From positions 1 through 33,848 of the forward strand of contig CAYJGT010000012.1 of the NCBI GenBank assembly GCA_964370035.1: a DNA stretch of 33,848 nt. The letters run 5' to 3'. A program made the position numbers and the translations under genes. The notes under the pieces were generated by a model that saw only the letters and a program-made list of their open reading frames with translations, ran no database searches and was not told the origin of the DNA. How positions within the stretch are numbered: position 1 is the first letter of the stretch; each line of letters opens with the position of its first letter. This document shows positions 23,230-31,341 of this stretch, one piece after another. Source of the DNA: CAYJHC01 sp964370035. Its GTDB lineage: Bacteria > Bacillota > Clostridia > Peptostreptococcales > Anaerovoracaceae.

Positions 23230-23809
23230 TTTCTTTAATGTACTCTACAACCCTTACATCAACTAGTTCTTTATAAGTTTCAATATTATCCCTAATCTCT
23301 GTAGAAGATATATCGAATCGTTTGTTATTAACCTTGAAAATTTTTGTATTGTATTTCTTTTCTAGGTTTTTAATTTCAGTTTCTAATTCTAACTCTTTAT
23401 ATCCCGGCCTTGACCCAACTATGAACTTATTTTCACTAAGGAATCTCTCGCTTTCCTTCCATGACTCCATCTTAAGAAAACTATCAGTGCCACAAATAAA
23501 GAATAATTCTGTATTTGCCCCATAGTTCTTCCTAAAATAATCCATAGTAAGATAGGTGTAGGATACACTTTCTTGCTCCATTTCAAAAGTAGATATTGAA
23601 AAGTTAGGATTATCTATTGCAATTTTCATCATTTCAATGCGTTTTTTGCTATCTGTAACTTCCTTATTCAGTTTAAATGGTTGAAGTTTACATGGAACAA
23701 ATATCACTTCATTTAATTCCATTTGCTCTAAAGCATCTGTTGCAAGTGACATGTGCCCTGTATGTATTGGATCAAAAGTCCCTCCAAAAATTCCAATCTT
23801 CTTAATCAT
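23216..23809 (-). CDS. nadD: Nicotinate-nucleotide adenylyltransferase
   Basis: 197 residues, the family norm. The nucleotidyltransferase motifs GGTFDPIHTGH (9-19) and ISSTEIR (167-173) bracket the active site. The enzyme adenylates nicotinate mononucleotide to form deamido-NAD, a late step in NAD synthesis. The start overlaps aspS by 8 nt and the stop overlaps yqeK by 14 nt, so the genes are coupled. In many relatives nadD follows obg and proB; here the gene in front is aspS. Confidence 0.96.
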   Translation of the reverse strand: MIKKIGIFGGTFDPIHTGHMSLATDALEQMELNEVIFVPCKLQPFKLNKEVTDSKKRIEMMKIAIDNPNFSISTFEMEQESVSYTYLTMDYFRKNYGANTELFFICGTDSFLKMESWKESERFLSENKFIVGSRPGYKELELETEIKNLEKKYNTKIFKVNNKRFDISSTEIRDNIETYKELVDVRVVEYIKENELY

Positions 23810-25559
23810 TCAATTTAATACCTAGCTCTTCCAATTGTTTTTCTTCTGCAACAGCTGGCGCTTCACTAACCATGCAATGAGCCGCTTGGTTTTTAGGAAA
23901 AGCAATTACTTCTCTAATACTTTTTTCTCCAGAGAGAAGCATAATTAATCTATCTAACCCATAGGCTAATCCGCCATGAGGTGGAACCCCATATTTAAAT
24001 GCTTCCACTAGGAAACCAAACTTCAATTCAATTTCTTCTTCAGATAAACCAAGTACTTTGAACATTCTTGTTTGAAGCTCTGCATCATGTATTCTAATGC
24101 TTCCTCCTCCAAGCTCCACTCCATTTAGTACTATATCATAGGCCTCCGCTTTTACAGAATGTGGATCTGACTCTAATTTATCTAAATCTTCTTTTCTTGG
24201 AGATGTGAACGGATGATGCTTGGCAACAAAACTATCTTCTTCTTCATCATATTCATAAAGTGGGAACTCAATTACCCACAAGAGGTCGTATCGACTTTCA
24301 TCTATTACTTCCATTTTTTCTGCTATGTGTTTTCTTAAGAATCCTAAAGAATCAAATACAACTGAAGGCTTATCTGCCACTATCAAAACCAAGTCTCCAT
24401 TTTCAGCTCCGAAAGCTTCTCCTAATTCTTTTAATTGAGTTTGATCAAAGAACTTATTTACAGAAGAAGTAATCTCTTCCCCATATTTTATCCATACTAA
24501 GCCTTTGCATCCATAACTTTTTGCTGCTTCCTGTAATTTATCTACATCCTTACGGCTAAATTTATCTGCTCCATTATTAATGCAAATTCCTCTAACATCT
24601 CCCCCAGCTGCCAAAGCATCCTCAAATACTTTAAATCCACAATTTTCAACTTTGTCATTTAGCTTTTTTAATTCATATCCAAATCTTGTGTCAGGCTTAT
24701 CACTTCCATATCTGTCCATAGCTTCATCATAGGTAATTCTAGGAAAAGGTGTTTGGATTTCAATATTCATTGCCTCTTTAAACACTTTTTTCAAAAAACC
24801 TTCTTGGGTTGCAATCACATCATCTTTATCTACAAAAGACATTTCTAAATCAATTTGAGTAAACTCAGGTTGCCTATCTGCTCTAAGATCTTCATCTCTA
24901 AAACATTTTACAATTTGAAAATATCTATCTGTTCCCCCTACCATCAGCAATTGCTTAAACATTTGTGGTGATTGAGGAAGCGCATAAAATTGGCCTTTGT
25001 TCACCCTGCTTGGAACTAAATAGTCTCTTGCGCCTTCTGGTGTCGGCTTTATCAACATTGGAGTTTCAACTTCTGTAAATCCATTTTCTGTATAATAATC
25101 TCTTGCAACTTGGCAAACTTTATGTCTAAAACTTAAATTCCTTTGCATTTTTTGTTTTCTAAGATCTAAATATCTGTATTTTAATCTAAGGTTATCATCT
25201 ACTTTGTCCTCATCTTTAATATATATTGGAGGTGTCTGAGCCTCTGAATAAATTACTAGATCACTTGCAATAATTTCTATTTCCCCAGTAGGAAGCTCTG
25301 GATTTATTGATTCTCTTTCTTTAACCTCTCCTGTGATTCCTACTACAAACTCTCCTCTAAGACTGTCTGCCTTTTTAAAAAGTTCTTCTGAAATATCATC
25401 ATTAAATACTACTTGAACAAGTCCTGTTCTATCTCTAACATCGCAAAAAATCACCTTTCCTAGGTTTCTTCTTTTTTGTATCCACCCATTTACACTAACC
25501 TTTTCTCCGATGTTCTCTCTACCGAACTGACCACACATATTCGTTCTTTTGATAAGCAT
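23802..25559 (-). CDS. aspS: Aspartyl-tRNA synthetase (bacterial type)
   Basis: 585 residues with the bacterial layout: N-terminal OB anticodon-binding domain (VSVNGWIQKRRNLGKVIFCDVRD), class II core with FRDEDLRADRQPEFTQIDLEMSF (motif 2), the GAD insertion domain, and motif 3 GGLAYGLDRLIMLL. It charges tRNA-Asp, and in some relatives tRNA-Asn; the sequence does not by itself tell which. SD AGGAGG lies 5 nt before ATG 25559. It stands 9 nt after hisS and overlaps nadD by 8 nt. hisS-aspS is a standard Firmicute pair. Confidence 0.97.
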   Translation of the reverse strand: MLIKRTNMCGQFGRENIGEKVSVNGWIQKRRNLGKVIFCDVRDRTGLVQVVFNDDISEELFKKADSLRGEFVVGITGEVKERESINPELPTGEIEIIASDLVIYSEAQTPPIYIKDEDKVDDNLRLKYRYLDLRKQKMQRNLSFRHKVCQVARDYYTENGFTEVETPMLIKPTPEGARDYLVPSRVNKGQFYALPQSPQMFKQLLMVGGTDRYFQIVKCFRDEDLRADRQPEFTQIDLEMSFVDKDDVIATQEGFLKKVFKEAMNIEIQTPFPRITYDEAMDRYGSDKPDTRFGYELKKLNDKVENCGFKVFEDALAAGGDVRGICINNGADKFSRKDVDKLQEAAKSYGCKGLVWIKYGEEITSSVNKFFDQTQLKELGEAFGAENGDLVLIVADKPSVVFDSLGFLRKHIAEKMEVIDESRYDLLWVIEFPLYEYDEEEDSFVAKHHPFTSPRKEDLDKLESDPHSVKAEAYDIVLNGVELGGGSIRIHDAELQTRMFKVLGLSEEEIELKFGFLVEAFKYGVPPHGGLAYGLDRLIMLLSGEKSIREVIAFPKNQAAHCMVSEAPAVAEEKQLEELGIKLND

Positions 25560-25568
25560 TTAATCCTC

Positions 25569-26825
25569 CTAATTTTTGTTTAGTTCTTTAACTATATCTT
25601 CCATTCTTATCTCTATTTGTTCCCCATTTTTCATGTTTTTTAGGGTTACTTTATTATTTTTTATTTCATCTTCGCCTAGTACCAGAGAAAATTTTGCCTT
25701 TGTTTTATCTGCATACTTAAACTGCCCTTTTACATTTCTTCCGTTACTGTCTATTTCAACCTTTAACCCCTCTTTTCTTAATTTTCTAAGTAAGCCTAGG
25801 GCTTGAATTTGAGTTTCATCTCCAATTGTAACAATAAATACATCTGGGCCTTCTGGTTCTGGAATTTGACAACCACAAGCTTCCATTGTAAGTAATAGTC
25901 TTTCTATTCCCATCCCAAATCCAACTCCTGGCATTTCTGGGCCACCTAGTTGATTGATAAGATTATCATACCTTCCACCACCACAAACTGTTCCCTGTGC
26001 ACCTATTTCAGTAGTTACAAACTCAAAAGCAGTTTTCGTATAGTAATCTAAACCTCTAACAATTCTAGGATCAATATGATATCCTATGCCTAAACTATCT
26101 AAATTAATTTTTAGGCTTTCAAAGGCAATATTACATTCCTCGCATAAGTATTCCATCATTACAGGTGCATCTTTTATAAGTTCTTGACATTTAGGTGATT
26201 TACAATCTAATATCCTTAAGGGGTTTCTTTCATATCTTTCTTTACAAGTGCTACAAAGTTCATCATACTTTGGTTCTAAAAATTTCCTCAAAGCTTCTCT
26301 ATGAACAGGTCTACAGGTAGGACAGCCAATACTATTTATTCTAAGTTGAACATTAGTTATTCCTAATTCTTCTAAGAAATCATTTGCAAGAGAAATAACC
26401 TCACTATCTGCAAGCATATTATTAGATCCAAATATTTCTATTCCAAATTGATGAAAGGCTCTTTGTCGTCCAGATTGAGGCTTCTCATATCTGAAACAAG
26501 ACATTTCATACCATAATTTTGTAGGTTGAGTTTCTGCAAACTGTTTATGTTCTACAAAGGCTCTTACAATTCCTGATGTACCTTCTGGCCTTAAAGTAAT
26601 GCTTCTTTTCCCATAATCCATAAAAGAGTACATTTCTTTTTGGACAATATCAGTCGTATCACCTACACCTCTTGAGAACACCTCCGTATGCTCAAATACA
26701 GGTGTTCTAATTTCTTTAAATCCAAATCTTTGACATACTTTGGCAAACTTTTCTTCCAGGTACTGCCATTTGTATATTTCCTTTGGCATTATATCTCTAG
26801 TTCCTTTAGGGGCACTATATCCCAT
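25569..26825 (-). CDS. hisS: Histidyl-tRNA synthetase
   Basis: 418 residues, a class II synthetase. Motif 1 and the GTRDIMP start, motif 2 (TLRPEGTSGIVRAF), the histidine-specific RGLDYYTKTAFEF and GGGRYDNLINQLGG blocks, motif 3 (GVGFGMGIERLLL) and a C-terminal anticodon-binding domain are present. It charges tRNA-His. A four-cysteine cluster (INSIGCPTCRPVHREAL and CSTCKERY...CKSPKC) in the insertion domain probably binds zinc. SD AGGAGG precedes ATG 26825. It is 12 nt after hemZ, so no T-box leader stands in front of it. Confidence 0.97.
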   Translation of the reverse strand: MGYSAPKGTRDIMPKEIYKWQYLEEKFAKVCQRFGFKEIRTPVFEHTEVFSRGVGDTTDIVQKEMYSFMDYGKRSITLRPEGTSGIVRAFVEHKQFAETQPTKLWYEMSCFRYEKPQSGRQRAFHQFGIEIFGSNNMLADSEVISLANDFLEELGITNVQLRINSIGCPTCRPVHREALRKFLEPKYDELCSTCKERYERNPLRILDCKSPKCQELIKDAPVMMEYLCEECNIAFESLKINLDSLGIGYHIDPRIVRGLDYYTKTAFEFVTTEIGAQGTVCGGGRYDNLINQLGGPEMPGVGFGMGIERLLLTMEACGCQIPEPEGPDVFIVTIGDETQIQALGLLRKLRKEGLKVEIDSNGRNVKGQFKYADKTKAKFSLVLGEDEIKNNKVTLKNMKNGEQIEIRMEDIVKELNKN

Positions 26826-26837
26826 TTTTCCTCCTAA

Positions 26838-28262
26838 CTATAGATATGAAAAAAGATTTTCTTCCTTCCTTTTTATCATATCTTCTATTCTTTGATTATA
26901 TATTCTTACATCTACAACATTTGCTACCCGTTCTAGACGATTCTCTTCTTCAAAAAAGATTTTAGAGATTCCACCTGCTCCAAGAGCAATATTGGTTTGA
27001 TTTTCTTCCATTATCCTTATGTTATACAAACATACTTTGTCGTTTATACTGTACCCTATATTTTCTAAACTTCCAGCCATATGCTTTTGTCTATAAAGAT
27101 AATAAGGTCGGTATCCCGCTTTTTCTAAAACACGTTTCCCTTCATTTAGCATTGCTGTGGCTATATCTCCTCTTGAGTAGTTTGCTTCTTTGTCGTCTCT
27201 TGCTAAATTTGAACTTCTTTTTACGGCTAAGGTATGAACGGTTATATTGTCAGGATTCAAACCTATAACTGCCTTTAAAGTTTCTTGAAAATCCTTATTT
27301 CCCTCTCCTTCAAGGCCAGCAATAATATCCATATTTATTTCAAAATTTCCTGTCCTTCGAGCTAAAAGAAAAGCCTCTTTTACCTGTTGAAATGTCCCTA
27401 CTCTTCCTATCTTCTCCAATGTAGCCTGATGTATGCTTTGCGGATTAATACTAATTCTATTAACTTGATACATATTAAGAAGCTTTAGCTTCTCTTCTGT
27501 AATTGTATCTGCTCTTCCAGCTTCAACTGTAAATTCAACCAAATCATTCCTATGGTTTCTAATAATATTCTCTTCAATTAGGCGCAATAATTTCTCTAGT
27601 TGAAATTCATCTAGAGTTGTAGGTGTTCCGCCTCCAACATAAATTGATTCAACCTTTACCCCTGCCTCTTCTATATTCTTTCCTACATATTTTATTTCTT
27701 TTTCTAAGGCCTCCATGTATTTTAATACTAAGTCTTCCTTAGGTTCATTTGAAGTGAAGGAGCAATAATAACATCTGGTTGGGCAAAATGGAATGCCAAT
27801 ATAAACCGAAACAGTCTTTGTACCTGGCTGGCTTATCATCCTACTTTGATAATTACAAATATCAATTGCAAGGTCTGCTTTTTTTTCAGAAATAAGAAGG
27901 TTGGACATGAGATATTCTTTTGTTTCATCTCCAAATTTTCTTATTGCTTCACCTGTCATTTTTATAGGTCTTATCCCAGTTGTAACCCCCCAAGGAGGCT
28001 TTAGTCCTGTAAGCGTTGATAGTTCATTGTAAATTTCTTTCTTTAGCAACACCTTATCAAAGCAACCATTTTCATCTAGATAATTATCTGAATTTTCATT
28101 TAATTCTTCCGCAGTTGGTATCCTAAATTGAAACTCGTCTCTCTTTAAAAATACTTTCGCAAGCTCCTCAAATTCATTTACTGAACTCGCTCCATAAAGC
28201 ACCTTCTTGTATACCACTTTACTATCTTTTATGTTCTCTTTTCCTTTATTTTCTTTATTCAT
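26838..28262 (-). CDS. hemZ: HemZ-like radical SAM protein (coproporphyrinogen III oxidase family)
   Basis: 474 residues from ATG 28262. A TTG at 28271 is an alternative start, but the only GGAG lies across that codon, so ATG 28262 is preferred despite the short 3-nt spacing. The radical SAM motif is C160-x3-C164-x2-C167 (PFCPTRCYYCSF), followed by GGGTPT (about 210-215), EFTVEAGR and SINPQSIH, typical of the HemN/HemZ branch. An N-terminal domain of about 140 residues, with WGVTTGIRPIKM, marks HemZ (YhaV) rather than HemW. It has been linked to oxygen-independent haem synthesis, but its exact reaction is not settled. Its place between the hydrolase gene and hisS is common in Clostridia. Confidence 0.9.
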   Translation of the reverse strand: MNKENKGKENIKDSKVVYKKVLYGASSVNEFEELAKVFLKRDEFQFRIPTAEELNENSDNYLDENGCFDKVLLKKEIYNELSTLTGLKPPWGVTTGIRPIKMTGEAIRKFGDETKEYLMSNLLISEKKADLAIDICNYQSRMISQPGTKTVSVYIGIPFCPTRCYYCSFTSNEPKEDLVLKYMEALEKEIKYVGKNIEEAGVKVESIYVGGGTPTTLDEFQLEKLLRLIEENIIRNHRNDLVEFTVEAGRADTITEEKLKLLNMYQVNRISINPQSIHQATLEKIGRVGTFQQVKEAFLLARRTGNFEINMDIIAGLEGEGNKDFQETLKAVIGLNPDNITVHTLAVKRSSNLARDDKEANYSRGDIATAMLNEGKRVLEKAGYRPYYLYRQKHMAGSLENIGYSINDKVCLYNIRIMEENQTNIALGAGGISKIFFEEENRLERVANVVDVRIYNQRIEDMIKRKEENLFSYL

Positions 28263-28332
28263 TATCTCCAATATGTTTCACAATTATGGAATCATCTTTT
28301 TTTTTCTTATGCTATAACTGTTTTTCAAGACT

Positions 28333-28959
28333 TTACCATTTTACAAAAGGATTGTGTTTTTTTTCATAACCAACTGAAGTCGGCCCCATATGACCTGGAA
28401 GTATCTTGGTTTCATCTGGCAATGTATAAATTTTCTCTTTAATACTTTTTTCTAGGATTTCAAAAGAGCCTCCTGGAAAATCAGTTCTTCCTATTGAATT
28501 TTGAAATATAGTATCCCCTGCAAATAGCATATCCTTCATGAGTATTACCATGCCACCTTCAGTATGTCCTGGCGTTTTGTAAAACACTAGCTTTTCATTT
28601 CCACAAGTTAAAGCCTGGCCATCTGTAACCCAAATATCCGCTTCTAAAATTGCATTTTCTCCAGTTACCATTTTAGACATATTTAATTCTGGGTCACTTA
28701 ACAATTTTTTTTCATCTTCTGAAGCAACTAGTTTAGAAGAAGGGAATTGTTCCTTAAACTTAGCAATTCCTCCAATATGATCACCATGTCCATGGGTTAG
28801 TAATATATATTCTAACTCTATTTCTTTTTCTTTGAATATTTCTGTAATACGATCAGAGTAGCCACCAGGATCTACAATAAATCCTTTTTTATTCTCCTCG
28901 TCATAACCTACATATGTATTAACTTGATAACTTCCCGTTGGAATTAATGTAACTACCAT
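28333..28959 (-). CDS. Metallo-beta-lactamase-fold hydrolase (glyoxalase II-like, YqgX family)
   Basis: 208 residues. The metal-binding motif THGHGDHIGG (about 55-64), a second histidine in KTPGHTEGGMV (about 129-139), the aspartate in LFAGDTIFQNSIGRTDFPGG and a terminal LPGHMGPTSVGYE form a dinuclear site as in glyoxalase II and related thioesterases. The length is right for the short YqgX/GloB group; the long C-terminal substrate domain of true GloB is missing. The substrate is unknown. SD AAAGGAA precedes ATG 28959. It follows rel by 12 nt. Confidence 0.9.
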   Translation of the reverse strand: MVVTLIPTGSYQVNTYVGYDEENKKGFIVDPGGYSDRITEIFKEKEIELEYILLTHGHGDHIGGIAKFKEQFPSSKLVASEDEKKLLSDPELNMSKMVTGENAILEADIWVTDGQALTCGNEKLVFYKTPGHTEGGMVILMKDMLFAGDTIFQNSIGRTDFPGGSFEILEKSIKEKIYTLPDETKILPGHMGPTSVGYEKKHNPFVKW

Positions 28960-28971
28960 TTTCTTTCCTTT

Positions 28972-31170
28972 CTATGATTTCGCTCTAAATACATCTAGTA
29001 TTCCCGGAATACCTTTTATTATCCTCATAATCTTTCCTACTTCATCTATATTTTCAATTGCCAAAGTCAATGTAATATTAACAGTAGCATTCTTTTTATT
29101 CTTCTTGGCCACAACTCCTTCAATACTAATATCCGAGGATTCACACGCTTTAGAAATTTCCCCAAACAAACCCTTTCTATCATCTCCTACAATATTAATA
29201 TTTACATTGTAAGAACTTCCTTCATTTTTCTCCCACTCAACTTCTATCATCCTCTTCTTTTCTTCCATCGGAAGACTTTTAAGGTTTTCACAATCTATTC
29301 TATGAACTGCTATACCACGGCCCTTTGTAATAAATCCAATTATTTCATCTCCTGGAACTGGGCTGCAGCATTTAGAAACTCGTATAAGTAGGTTTTCCAT
29401 TCCTGGAACAACCACTCCGTGGTCATTCTTCCATTGCCGATTACTATTATGCGTTTTATCTTCCGTTGAAGACGTTATTATATTATCTTCTTTTTCCTCA
29501 ATTATCTTTTGGTCTTCTAAGTAAATTTTTATTAAACTATTTCCAATTTTACTCACAAAAGGTTTTGTAGCACCAAGGTTTAAATAAAGTTCATCAGTAC
29601 TTGAAAATCCCTGTTCTTTAATTACTTTATGAAGATAATTACCTTTAAGAATTTCTTTAGGATCTAGGCCTTTCTTTCTTAAGAACTTATCAATTGCATC
29701 TTTTCCGCGTGCAATATTGTCTGATTTATTTTCTTTTTTTAGATACTGCCGTATCTTACTCCTTGCACCGCTACTTTTAGCAATTTTTAACCAATCTATG
29801 CTTGGCCCTCCAGAGTTCGAGTTAGTTACTATTTCAATAATATCTCCATTTTTCAATGTATGATCAATGGGAACCATTTTCCCATTAATTTTTGCCCCTA
29901 CACACTTTACTCCAACATCTGTATGGACTTTAAATGCAAAGTCTAAAGGCGTAGCTCCTGCTGGAAGTTCCATAACGTGGCCTTTAGGAGTAAACACAAA
30001 TACTTGGTTTTCAAAAAGATCCACCTTTAAAGCTTCCATAAATTCATTTGGATCGTCCATTTCTTTTTGCCATTCTAGGCTTTGCCTTAACCAGGCAAAC
30101 TTAGCTTCTTCCTTATCTAAAGAAACTCCTTCTTTATACTTCCAATGAGCAGCTATTCCGTACTCTGCAATACGATTCATTTCGTAAGTTCTAATTTGGA
30201 TTTCAAAAGGTTTTCCATTAGAACCTATAACTGTGGTGTGTAAAGATTGATACATGTTTTGCTTAGGCATTGCAATATAGTCTTTAAACCTTCCAGGAAT
30301 AGGAGTCCAATTAGTATGTACTATTCCTAGAACTGAATAGCAATCTTTTATAGAGTCTACTATTACCCTTACACCTAACAAATCAAATATTTCATCAATA
30401 TTTTTCCCTTGGAATTTTTTCTTCTTATAAATACTATAAAAATGTTTTGACCTTCCAGAAATTTCATACTGTATCTGATAATTTTCTAGAGCCTCTTTCA
30501 TTTCTATAACTATTGCATCTAGATTTTCTTGTCTTTCATTTCTTTTGGCTTCAATTTCTTGCGAAATTTCAGCATAAATTTCAGGTTCAAGTTGCTTAAG
30601 TCCAATATCCTCAAGTTCAAACTTAAGGCTATACATTCCTAATCTACTTGCTAATGGTGCATAAATGTCCAGTGTTTCCTTACACTTTTCTTTGATTTTT
30701 TCTGCATTAAGGTAGTTAATAGTCCTTAAATTATGAAGTCTGTCTGCCAGCTTAATAATTAAAACTCTAATGTCTTTTGACATTGCAAGAAACATTCTTC
30801 TCATATTTTCTGCTTGTCGTTCTTCTTTAGTATCAAAGACTAGGCTACCTAATTTAGTTACTCCATTTACTAAATGTGTAATATTAGGGCCAAAATCTCT
30901 CTCCAAATCTTCTTCAGAATAATCTGTATCTTCAACAACATCATGCATAATTCCAGCGATTATAGTTTCTTCATCCATTCCTAAATCTGCCAAAATCACT
31001 GCAACTTCAAGAGGATGCACTATATATGGATCTCCAGATCTTCTAAGCTGTCCTACGTGGCTAGTATAGGCAATTTCAAATGCTCTTCCAATTAATTCTA
31101 AATCATAATTGGGGTTAATATCCTCAATTCTCTTTAGAAAGTTTTCCTTCATACTAGACAGTTTTTCCAT
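28972..31170 (-). CDS. rel: Bifunctional (p)ppGpp synthetase/hydrolase Rel
   Basis: 732 residues, the long-RSH norm. The hydrolase HD domain has H76-D77 (AGIMHDVVEDTDYSEED) and the upstream HPLEVA block. The synthetase domain (about 235-345) keeps SGRSKHFYSIYKKK, RVIVDSIKDCYSVLGIVHTNW and YQSLHTTV with EIQIRT. TGS (about 395-455, VFVFTPKGHVMELPAGATPLDFAF), a helical and zinc-finger region with a CCxP motif (SKCCSPVPGDEI), and ACT (about 655-730) follow. Intact motifs in both catalytic domains indicate that it makes and degrades the alarmone. SD AGGGGA precedes ATG 31170. The usual dtd and apt neighbours are absent. Confidence 0.96.
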   Translation of the reverse strand: MEKLSSMKENFLKRIEDINPNYDLELIGRAFEIAYTSHVGQLRRSGDPYIVHPLEVAVILADLGMDEETIIAGIMHDVVEDTDYSEEDLERDFGPNITHLVNGVTKLGSLVFDTKEERQAENMRRMFLAMSKDIRVLIIKLADRLHNLRTINYLNAEKIKEKCKETLDIYAPLASRLGMYSLKFELEDIGLKQLEPEIYAEISQEIEAKRNERQENLDAIVIEMKEALENYQIQYEISGRSKHFYSIYKKKKFQGKNIDEIFDLLGVRVIVDSIKDCYSVLGIVHTNWTPIPGRFKDYIAMPKQNMYQSLHTTVIGSNGKPFEIQIRTYEMNRIAEYGIAAHWKYKEGVSLDKEEAKFAWLRQSLEWQKEMDDPNEFMEALKVDLFENQVFVFTPKGHVMELPAGATPLDFAFKVHTDVGVKCVGAKINGKMVPIDHTLKNGDIIEIVTNSNSGGPSIDWLKIAKSSGARSKIRQYLKKENKSDNIARGKDAIDKFLRKKGLDPKEILKGNYLHKVIKEQGFSSTDELYLNLGATKPFVSKIGNSLIKIYLEDQKIIEEKEDNIITSSTEDKTHNSNRQWKNDHGVVVPGMENLLIRVSKCCSPVPGDEIIGFITKGRGIAVHRIDCENLKSLPMEEKKRMIEVEWEKNEGSSYNVNINIVGDDRKGLFGEISKACESSDISIEGVVAKKNKKNATVNITLTLAIENIDEVGKIMRIIKGIPGILDVFRAKS

Positions 31171-31341
31171 GTTTTCCCCTAACTTTTATTAATGCAATAA
31201 CTTGTTATCTATTTTTCATTCAAGCGGCTTGTTCAACATAACATTCACGAATTGTTTATTAGGCATTTTCTCAAAGTAAATACTGTAAAGAGCTAAGCCC
31301 AGAGAAACTTTTTATTAAAAATCATATACATACAGCACACT

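Noticed and set aside
31171..31341. Strong promoter or terminator in the secDF-rel gap
   Set aside because: A TTTCTC/GAGAAA pair and an 11-bp palindrome near 31220 (CAAGCGGCTTG) are visible, but no hairpin with a U-tract and no well-spaced -35/-10 pair was convincing.
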